A stretch of DNA of 64,000 nt. Origin: Chlorobiota bacterium (lineage in GTDB: Bacteria > Bacteroidota > Ignavibacteria > OLB7). The stretch is taken from positions 2,827,001-2,891,000 of the forward strand of contig CP065014.1 in assembly GCA_016700335.1 (NCBI GenBank), given 5' to 3'. Shown here one piece after another: positions 1 through 7,260 of this stretch (the first letter of the stretch is position 1; each line of letters begins with the position of its first letter). The position numbers and the translations under genes are program-made. The notes beneath the pieces were generated by a model, which worked only from the letters and a program-made list of their open reading frames with translations, made no database searches and was not told the origin of the DNA.

Positions 1-46
1 AAAAAATAGCCTGTTCACGAATAAATTCTTTTCGTTGAACAGGCTA
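1..46 (-). terminator. Rho-independent terminator of the PD40-OmpA gene
   Basis: Inverted repeat TAGCCTGTTCA (7-17) and TGAACAGGCTA (36-46), extended by CGA/TCG with one bulge. On the minus strand the stem is followed by six T (positions 6-1). It lies 19 bases downstream of the stop of the minus-strand gene ending at 65. Confidence 0.85.
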
Positions 47-64
47 ATTATAGTTAATTATTAG

Positions 65-2554
65 TTAAGGAGTTGTTGAAATTGGTGTTTCGATAATAAC
101 TTGTACAGTTCTGTTATAAAAACGACCTTCTGGTAAATCATTAGGATACAATGGGTCAGTTTCACCAACTCCTTTTCCTTCTAGTGATTGATAAATACCT
201 GATTTAACATTTTTCTGAATACCTCCAGTAACCGACTTAGCTCTTTGACCTGATAAAGTCATATTACGATCATCCAAACCAACAACGTCAGTATAACCTG
301 TAACTTGAATTTTAGCACCAGGTTTGATTTCTGGATAAATAAATTCTCTCAAAATTCTATCATTTAATGTTCCTGGTTCAGGACTATCAAACTTGAATAA
401 TACAAGAGACAATTTATCAATAGTTTTATCTGAAGTTGTTTCTAACCTTTTAATTTGACTTGAAACAAATCTTACAGGTATGTCAACAATATTAGATCTA
501 CATTCTTTTCCATCTTTGCTATAAACTACCAATTGAGCTTGATAAGCTCCAGTATCTAAAGCCCCTGGAATTGAATCAACATTGCCATTCTTACCCCAAT
601 TATATTCAGGTGAAACTGCATCTGTTTTTCCAACGTTACCCATAACCATCCACATTTTACCATTTCTTTTTATTTCAATTGCACGTCTTGCAACTAAATC
701 ATTATTTATTCCATTCTTCATCTGGAAATGCATAGTATCAGGTTGTGGTGCAAGTCTGTATTCTACTTGAAGAATAGGTTTTACTATATCCCATTCGTCT
801 GAGTTTATTTCAGTTCTACGGTTTTCCACAATTCCAAGTGGATCTCGTCTGTTAGAAACTCTTTCAGGAAGGTTCCTTGCTGGAACTAATTTTATTCTAC
901 TTTGATCAATCTGCCAAATTTTTGTAAGATAATCATATACAATTTGCCCTCTTTTTTCAGAGACCTCTTTAACTTCGTTCAACTTTGGTTCATCAGAATT
1001 GCAACCTACAATTGAGATTTTGGCGTCTGGAAATTTCTTCATTCTAAAGCCAATCACATTTAACATATTATGATATTTTTCCATTGTTCCCCCAGGAATT
1101 TTTTCATCATCAAATCCAACGGTTTCTTCTGGTTTTGAAAACATTACATATCTATCTGGAATTACTGCACTTCCAGAATCAAAAAATACATATGTCAATA
1201 AAGGGAACAACTCACGAACTTTAACTTCTTCAATCAACAAACCACGGAAATTACGAGATTTTTCTGGAGCAGTTGGAGGAAGATTTTTAACATAGTCTGA
1301 TATCCCATATGTTGCAGATAAAGTTGGGCTCATACCTAGAATAAAATCTTGTTTTAACTCTTTATATTCTTTTGTTTCAGGAATTGGTAGTAATTCAATT
1401 CCATTTGGATACCCTTTACTAATTGCAATTCCTTTAAGTTTCATGGCTTTTCCAGCATTCATTACAAATGAATACTCACCACTTGCTGCATTATTTTTAA
1501 CTCTTTGAACTGTATCTCCTGTTTCTTCATTAATAAAAATCACTTCAGAAGGTAAATTTTGATTAGTGCATCTATCATATACTTTACCTGATATTAATAT
1601 TGTTACAACTTTAGGTGGTAGAATCCCCATAAATATATCAAGTTGACCTGCATTAAATAAATCTGTTCTTTCTGATGCAAAGTAAACTATATCTCCTGCA
1701 GCTGGAAGAGTAATGAAACGTTCATCTTGAGGAGTGTTGTATGGTTTACCTAAGTTTTCTGGCGCAGTCCATTTTTTATCAGGACCAACTTTTGAGGAAA
1801 AGAAATCAAGCCCACCAAAACCTCCATGACCAGCAGATGAGAAATAAAGAACTTGTCCACCAGCTATCAAGAAAGGACTATCTTCACGAGCAGGTGTGTT
1901 GATAGGTGAACCTAAATTTCTAGGTTTTCCCCATTTTCCATCAGCTCCTTTAAATGAAACATAAATATCTACATCACCATCACCTCCCATTGCACCATCT
2001 CTGGTAGATACAAAATATATTGTTTTACCATCTGAAGAAATTGATGGTTGAGAATCCCATTCAGCTGAATTTAACTCAGTAATATTTCTAATATTTTTCC
2101 ATACTGTTCCATCAAGTTCAGCCTGATAAATATCGCAATCTCCTAAACCGTCTGGCCTTTCACATGCTGTAAAATATATTGTCTGACCATCAGCAGCAAT
2201 TGAAGCAACCCCTTCATTTAGGTTAGTATTAACTGGTTTTGCTAAATTTTTAGGAGTTGTGAAAACAGTATCCAATCTTTCTTTTTTTGATGTAACCCAG
2301 AAATCGTGACCTCCAACACCACCTGGTCTATTTGAAACGAAATATAGAGTTCGCCCATCAGCAGTAATTGTTGGAGCATATTCTAAATTGTTTGTGTTAA
2401 CAACTGTCCCAAGATTTCTAATCTTAAAACGGTTCATAACATTAGAAGTATCTTTTTTCGGTGGTTGTTGCTGACCTTCTTGAGAAAAAACTAAACTAAC
2501 AGAAGATGTCAGTAATAACAGAGCAAAGATTGTAAAGACTAAGCGTATTCTCAT
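65..2554 (-). CDS. PD40 repeat protein with two C-terminal OmpA-like domains
   Basis: Predicted envelope protein of 829 residues. A signal peptide (first ~25 residues, ending near VFSQ) is followed by about five PD40/WD40-like beta-propeller repeats (roughly residues 55-310, motifs such as DGRTLYFVSNRPGG). A carboxypeptidase-regulatory-like stretch comes next, then two OmpA-like domains (about 450-590 and 715-825). The second keeps the peptidoglycan-binding Asp and Arg (GYTDVVG ... LSGQRA). The first is more divergent but still has VSEKRG and ENRRTEI. OmpA domains bind peptidoglycan in the periplasm, so the protein probably ties an outer-membrane or periplasmic complex to the wall. Its C-terminal half is paralogous to the protein at 29783-31855. 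It has its own promoter and terminator. The partner of the propeller is unknown. Confidence 0.85.
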   Translation of the reverse strand: MRIRLVFTIFALLLLTSSVSLVFSQEGQQQPPKKDTSNVMNRFKIRNLGTVVNTNNLEYAPTITADGRTLYFVSNRPGGVGGHDFWVTSKKERLDTVFTTPKNLAKPVNTNLNEGVASIAADGQTIYFTACERPDGLGDCDIYQAELDGTVWKNIRNITELNSAEWDSQPSISSDGKTIYFVSTRDGAMGGDGDVDIYVSFKGADGKWGKPRNLGSPINTPAREDSPFLIAGGQVLYFSSAGHGGFGGLDFFSSKVGPDKKWTAPENLGKPYNTPQDERFITLPAAGDIVYFASERTDLFNAGQLDIFMGILPPKVVTILISGKVYDRCTNQNLPSEVIFINEETGDTVQRVKNNAASGEYSFVMNAGKAMKLKGIAISKGYPNGIELLPIPETKEYKELKQDFILGMSPTLSATYGISDYVKNLPPTAPEKSRNFRGLLIEEVKVRELFPLLTYVFFDSGSAVIPDRYVMFSKPEETVGFDDEKIPGGTMEKYHNMLNVIGFRMKKFPDAKISIVGCNSDEPKLNEVKEVSEKRGQIVYDYLTKIWQIDQSRIKLVPARNLPERVSNRRDPLGIVENRRTEINSDEWDIVKPILQVEYRLAPQPDTMHFQMKNGINNDLVARRAIEIKRNGKMWMVMGNVGKTDAVSPEYNWGKNGNVDSIPGALDTGAYQAQLVVYSKDGKECRSNIVDIPVRFVSSQIKRLETTSDKTIDKLSLVLFKFDSPEPGTLNDRILREFIYPEIKPGAKIQVTGYTDVVGLDDRNMTLSGQRAKSVTGGIQKNVKSGIYQSLEGKGVGETDPLYPNDLPEGRFYNRTVQVIIETPISTTP

Positions 2555-2775
2555 CTTAGCAGAATTAAAATTTAATATTGTTGAAATGTAAAATTCGAAC
2601 TTAAAATATATCTTTAAAAGGATAAATAGATTTCATTTTCTATGCTTAGGAAAAGCATTTAAGAGTTTCAATCATGAAATACAGTTCGCAATTCAGATAA
2701 TTAAAGAGATTAAAAATTATTCGAATCGCTGAAAATTAACATGAGTGTTTTTTTAAACACAAAAGATTAATTGAA

Positions 2776-2805
2776 CAAATATAACAACTGAATTCCAAAC
2801 ATCAA
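2776..2805 (-). promoter_or_regulatory. Bacteroidetes-type promoter for the PD40-OmpA gene
   Basis: On the minus strand this reads TTG (2805-2803), a 19-base spacer, then TATATTTG (2783-2776). That is an exact fit to the TTG-N19-TAnnTTTG pattern known for Bacteroidetes sigma-A promoters. Transcription would start near 2769, giving a leader of about 215 bases. Confidence 0.55.
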
Positions 2806-2823
2806 TCCAAAAAAAAAATTACT

Positions 2824-2862
2824 TAAAAAATATGCGAGAAAGAATTAATTCCTTCTCGCATA
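2824..2862 (-). terminator. Rho-independent terminator of the DUF1573 gene
   Basis: Stem TATGCGAGAA (2831-2840) with TTCTCGCATA (2853-2862); the minus strand continues into six T (2830-2825). It lies 26 bases beyond the stop of the gene at 2889-3776. Confidence 0.85.
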
Positions 2863-2888
2863 AAGTTACAACTTGATTATCATCAAAA

Positions 2889-3776
2889 TTATTTATTACT
2901 ACTAGATTTAATCTTTTTATTTGAAGTTTTTGATACTTTTCCTTTTACTTTTTCGGAACCGGTTCCAGCTCCATTATTAGTTGGAGTTGATAGATCTGGA
3001 TTGAGTACTGGAATCTCTTTTACACTATTTCCATTAGTAACTTGTGTAGCTGGTGTAGATGGTGGTGTAGGATCTTCAACATTTCCATATACAGGGAAAT
3101 TGATTTCAGGGCGTTCTTTGCTAGAAGTTTTTACTCTTACAGATCCATTCATAGAACCTCCAACAGTAGGAGTAATATAAGCTTTTAACTCCATTCCTTC
3201 ACCTGGCTTTAAGGTAACTGGTTTTTTTAAATCAAACCTAGCCTTCATGTTACCACTTATAAACTCAGGGGTTTCTATTGTTAAATTTTCCTCACCAGAA
3301 TTTGTTATCTGGACTTTTGTTTCACTTTCAACCGAAATTTTAGGTGCATTAGCTAGAAAATATTCAGCAGGTGTAATTGTCATTGAAGTTTTAATAAACG
3401 CTTTCAATGTATAAACAAGTGAAGGGTTAACTGGATCATCAGTTGTTATAGTTACAATTTTTGTAATATCACCAGCTTTATTATGTGCATCAAGAGAAAT
3501 ACTAACTGTTGCAACCTCACCTGGGTTTAAAAAATTTGTATCAAGTTTACTAGCAGTACATCCACAACCAGGACGTACTTCTTTAATATTTAATGGTTTA
3601 TCTCCAGTATTCTTTATTTTGATTTCAGTTTTAAGTTGTTGAGGAGCAACCTTACCCCAATCATGAGTTAAACCATCTAAAACTTCAATTTTTTGTTGTG
3701 CGAAACTCACTGTAAATGATAAGGCAATCAATGCAATAAATACAGTTAAGCTTTTTGTAATTTTCATTTTGTTCAT
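2889..3776 (-). CDS. Secreted DUF1573 domain protein
   Basis: 295 residues with an N-terminal signal peptide (MKITKSLTVFIALIALS..., cleavage near SFAQ). The DUF1573 fold follows, with the hallmark GCGCTAS at residues 70-76 inside a line like NTGDKPLNIKEVRPGCGC. A second Ig-like (ASPM/SPD2/Hydin-type) domain covers about 130-235. The last ~50 residues are a low-complexity Ser/Thr/Asn/Lys tail. DUF1573 proteins are periplasmic or surface proteins of unknown biochemical role and are common in the FCB group. The gene sits 138 bases downstream of a TPR gene on the same strand and may be co-transcribed with it. It ends in a strong terminator. Confidence 0.85.
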   Translation of the reverse strand: MNKMKITKSLTVFIALIALSFTVSFAQQKIEVLDGLTHDWGKVAPQQLKTEIKIKNTGDKPLNIKEVRPGCGCTASKLDTNFLNPGEVATVSISLDAHNKAGDITKIVTITTDDPVNPSLVYTLKAFIKTSMTITPAEYFLANAPKISVESETKVQITNSGEENLTIETPEFISGNMKARFDLKKPVTLKPGEGMELKAYITPTVGGSMNGSVRVKTSSKERPEINFPVYGNVEDPTPPSTPATQVTNGNSVKEIPVLNPDLSTPTNNGAGTGSEKVKGKVSKTSNKKIKSSSNK

Positions 3777-3914
3777 TTTAAATTATATTTTTTAAATTAA
3801 TTTTACGAAATTTTATTACCTACCTTTATTAGAGGTAGTTTTTTTAGTATTCTTTTTTGGCTTTTTAATATTATCTGATTTTGTGTTAGACACCTCAATT
3901 TCATTTTCATTCCT

Positions 3915-5639
3915 TCATCCACACCCAATAGCCTTCATATTTTTTGGAGCATCAGTGTTCTTTGGGTCATATTTTAGAACTAACTTGTAAAATTTACAAG
4001 CATTATCTTTTTCATTTAAAAGTTGATAAGCATAAGCAACAAACAAATAATTTTGAGCATCATCTGGAACTAATTTAATTGCTTTATCAAAAAATTCTAT
4101 TGCAGGTTTATAATCCTTTGCATCAAATTTTTCTTTGCCTAATATTTTATAAGCCATTGCACCATCTTTAGGTGATTTTTCATCAAATTTTCGTTTCAAT
4201 AATAATTTAGCAATTTCAGATGCTTTAGAAGTTTGTTTCTGAATAGAATAACAACTTATCAACATTTGATAAGAAATTAACATAGTTGTATCAATTCCCA
4301 GTAAACTTGTAAATGCTTCTATTGCTTTATCATACCTTTTTAGACTATAATGAGAATAACCTATAATCTGAAATATTGCTCCTTTAGGTTGATCAGGACA
4401 TACTTCCATATATTTATTTCCGAATTCTATAGCTTCATCATATTTTTTTTGTTTAAATAAAATGTTAGCAATAACTTTATAAACTTGACAATCTTTTGGA
4501 TTCTTTGTAATCATTGTTTTATAATTAATCAGCGCTAAACTGGTATCTCCACCTGATTGCATTATGCTTTCAGTATAAAAACCAAAATTTTCATCGTCAA
4601 GAGAGTTAGCAGGAATTATTTTATATAAATCTCTAGCTTTCAAATAATTTTTAGATGCAAAGTAAGATTTAGCCAACATAATTTGAGCCTTTGGAATAAA
4701 AGACATTGAAAGTGAATCTTTCTTAATCAAAATTCTTTCAAGTGGATCAATTGAAAGATTAAAGAATCTTCCATCAAAAGCTGCTCTAGACAGCATTATA
4801 TCACCTCTAGGATCTTCTGGTCTTAGTTTGACATATTCATTAAAAGTACCTCCAGCTTTTTCAAATTGATTAGCTAACATATATATTTCACCTCGTTCAA
4901 ACCAAGCTCTTGCGTTTTTTGGTGCTTTGTAAGTAACAATTGTAAACTCATTCAACGCTTTATTGTAAAGTTCATTTTTACGAGAAATATCATCATCACG
5001 TCTTGCCATTTCCCTATAAGCACGACCTAATCTAACTCTCGGCTCAACTAATGATGTGTCCCTTGAAAGTGCTTCATTAAATTGAGTAATTGCTAATTCA
5101 TAAACTTGACGAGTATAATAGAGCTCTCCAAGAGCTAAAAAAGGTTCAGGAGACGTTTTGTATTTATCTCTTGCAGTGATAATTGTTATTTCTGCTTTAT
5201 TCAACGAATCGTTCCCAGCTGCAATATATGCTCTCCCTAAAGCCATGTAACTTTCTAAAGAGTTTTTATCATAACTCATTGCTCTTCTAATCGATTCAAT
5301 CCCTTTTTGAAAATTGTTAATTGAAACAAATGCTTCTCCACGTTTTCTACAAACAATTGCATCTTTATTATCAATTTCAAAAGCTTTTTCAAAATAATTT
5401 ATTGCATTATTATAGTTATCAAGTTCCATATAACAGTCTCCCGCTTCAATTAAGATCTGTTTATCTTTTGGAGATTTTTTAACAGCTTCATCAAAGAACT
5501 TAGCAGCATTTGTAAAATCCCCTTGTATGACTGCAACACGAGCTTTATCAATTTCAGTTTGAGCTGATAGACCTTGTGATTGGAATAATGATATTATTAT
5601 AAATGTGGAAACTTTAAAAAAGAGCTTCATTTTTTGCAT
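3915..5639 (-). CDS. Secreted TPR-repeat protein
   Basis: About 574 residues if started at the internal ATG at 5639, which places a signal peptide (MKLFFKVSTFIIISLFQSQGLSAQ) at the N-terminus. An upstream ATG at 5714 would add 25 basic, unlikely residues. The rest is a long array of about a dozen TPR helices (for example AINYFEKAFEIDNKDA, AIEFFDKAIKLVPDDA), so the protein is a periplasmic or exported scaffold for protein-protein contacts. The frame stops at TGA (3917-3915). It then stays open for 32 more codons rich in Lys/Asn/Thr up to a TAA at 3818, so the present C-terminus may be shortened. Neighbours are a PstS-like lipoprotein upstream and DUF1573 downstream. Confidence 0.8.
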   Translation of the reverse strand: MQKMKLFFKVSTFIIISLFQSQGLSAQTEIDKARVAVIQGDFTNAAKFFDEAVKKSPKDKQILIEAGDCYMELDNYNNAINYFEKAFEIDNKDAIVCRKRGEAFVSINNFQKGIESIRRAMSYDKNSLESYMALGRAYIAAGNDSLNKAEITIITARDKYKTSPEPFLALGELYYTRQVYELAITQFNEALSRDTSLVEPRVRLGRAYREMARRDDDISRKNELYNKALNEFTIVTYKAPKNARAWFERGEIYMLANQFEKAGGTFNEYVKLRPEDPRGDIMLSRAAFDGRFFNLSIDPLERILIKKDSLSMSFIPKAQIMLAKSYFASKNYLKARDLYKIIPANSLDDENFGFYTESIMQSGGDTSLALINYKTMITKNPKDCQVYKVIANILFKQKKYDEAIEFGNKYMEVCPDQPKGAIFQIIGYSHYSLKRYDKAIEAFTSLLGIDTTMLISYQMLISCYSIQKQTSKASEIAKLLLKRKFDEKSPKDGAMAYKILGKEKFDAKDYKPAIEFFDKAIKLVPDDAQNYLFVAYAYQLLNEKDNACKFYKLVLKYDPKNTDAPKNMKAIGCG

Positions 5640-5827
5640 TTTAGAATTAGTTCTGAAAATTTTAATAAGATATTTTATTAATACTCCTTTACTTGTTTTA
5701 ATGATTAATGACATCCATTTTTACAAAAAGATTATTAAATATTTGCGAAATTATCATTTTTGAATAAAATATTTTGTAAAAATCAATTTATCTAGGAATC
5801 ATTTAATTTCATGTTGACTAAAAAAAA

Positions 5828-6808
5828 TTATTTTTGCAACAATAAACTCATATCCTCAACTTCTTCCCATGAATCTGGTTCGGTTAATTTAAATTTTATA
5901 TTTAAACCTTGCAGACCTTTGCTTACTAGATATTTTTGAGATATTCCACTCTTTGATATCCATGCAAGAAACCCTACAGCTGAAGAATTTGAAACTGCAA
6001 AAGTATAGCCAGTTATTGTCTGTTTTATTGGGTACCTCCCCATTACTAAAGTTGATGGATGAACTATAACAGGTGGGTAAATGTTTGATGAATCAGTCCA
6101 ACCTAACTCAAGTGTTTTCACTTTTGAGGAGTCTTGATGAGCTCTATACCAGCTCATAATTGAAATAGAATTAGATTTTGAAATTTCATTTATTACAGAA
6201 TCGGACGTTGAATAGAATTGGACAAATGCTCTTATATTGTTTCCATTTGTTAACTGTTTTTTTATTGATTCATAACTTGAAGAGTTTTGATTATTTAGAA
6301 TAAAATTTACTTTTTCTATCCCTTTGTTTGAATCTAAATCATTGTAAACCATACCCGGAATATTTAAAGCTTTTATTAAATTTTCTTTATTTGTTTTTTC
6401 TAATTTAGAGTTTTTAGCAGCTACTAAAGCCAATCCATCATTTGCAATTGGATACTCTTTAATTGCGATTCCATTTTTTGCAAGTGCGTTTCTTTCATCT
6501 AAAATCAAATCCCTACCAACAATTGCGGCAACAGATGCAGATGTATCAAGACTTGTTGAAATGTTGACTTGGTCTTGAAAAAGTTTATCTAATGCCTCTC
6601 TGCAATTCATCCTAACAATTGTGATATCAGTTTTAGGAACCTTTACTTTAAAAGAATCTACTAAAGATTTTATTATAGGCACATACAACTCATCTACATA
6701 TAAAATTAATTTACCAGATGTTGCAGTATTTGATTTAGGATCTGGCTCTTGACAAGCAGATATTACAAATAAAGAAATTAACATTAAAATTAAGAATGAA
6801 CTTCTCAT
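5828..6808 (-). CDS. PstS-like substrate-binding lipoprotein
   Basis: 326 residues from the ATG at 6808; the longer frame starts with TTG and puts ten residues before the signal peptide. The lipobox is ISAC with the lipidated Cys at residue 19. The body resembles the PBP-like domain of phosphate-type ABC transporter binding proteins (LILYVDELYVPIIKSLVDSF near the start, GRDLILDERNALAKNG, YPIKQTITGYTFAVSN). No permease or ATPase of a Pst transporter is nearby. In this group such proteins often stand with envelope TPR genes, so a role other than phosphate uptake is possible. A small membrane protein gene lies upstream on the same strand. Confidence 0.7.
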   Translation of the reverse strand: MRSSFLILMLISLFVISACQEPDPKSNTATSGKLILYVDELYVPIIKSLVDSFKVKVPKTDITIVRMNCREALDKLFQDQVNISTSLDTSASVAAIVGRDLILDERNALAKNGIAIKEYPIANDGLALVAAKNSKLEKTNKENLIKALNIPGMVYNDLDSNKGIEKVNFILNNQNSSSYESIKKQLTNGNNIRAFVQFYSTSDSVINEISKSNSISIMSWYRAHQDSSKVKTLELGWTDSSNIYPPVIVHPSTLVMGRYPIKQTITGYTFAVSNSSAVGFLAWISKSGISQKYLVSKGLQGLNIKFKLTEPDSWEEVEDMSLLLQK

Positions 6809-6877
6809 ATTATATATTCCATAAATTTTAGTTAGCAATTGAACGAAATCTCCTTTTTTTTATTGTTGGTAATTAAA

Positions 6878-7063
6878 TTAAATATTTTTTTTATTTATGA
6901 GAATAACAATCCTATATACTCCCATTAACATTAACACTATTCCAAACATTACTCTAAATGAAGTTGAAAACTTATTTTGAAATCTGAAATCAAAAATACC
7001 TGTTATTATAAGAACTCCAGTTATAACCATTATACCACCAAGTAGTAACTTAACTTTTTTCAT
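6878..7063 (-). CDS. Small two-helix membrane protein
   Basis: 61 residues with two hydrophobic helices (about 6-24 and 38-56) joined by a short polar loop, ending in KKN. It starts at ATG and lies 69 bases upstream of the PstS-like gene on the same strand, so the two are probably co-transcribed. No family is recognised. The clean helix-loop-helix pattern and operon position argue that it is real. Confidence 0.5.
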   Translation of the reverse strand: MKKVKLLLGGIMVITGVLIITGIFDFRFQNKFSTSFRVMFGIVLMLMGVYRIVILINKKNI

Positions 7064-7260
7064 ATAGGATTTAACATTAAATAAATTTTAAGTATTTCAA
7101 ATTAAGGAATTTATTTATTTTTTAATATCTCAAATTGTGTATTATAAATCAATGTATCTATTTTAGAGTAAAACTAAATATTAAATGTTTAATACTTAAT
7201 TTACTTTTTGAAATTTAAAATTTAATTCAATTTAAAATTTTAATTCAATTTACAATTAAA

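Larger units (their letters stand above)
2555..2888. other. Intergenic region between DUF1573 and PD40-OmpA genes
   Basis: 334 bases without a gene. It holds the terminator of the DUF1573 gene (2824-2862), the predicted promoter of the PD40-OmpA gene (2776-2805) and a long AT-rich leader in which I see no clear secondary structure. Confidence 0.6.

Noticed and set aside
3820..3838. CTACC/GGTAG hairpin followed by T-run on the plus strand
   Set aside because: No plus-strand gene precedes it, the stem is five pairs, and it lies within the possible TPR tail.
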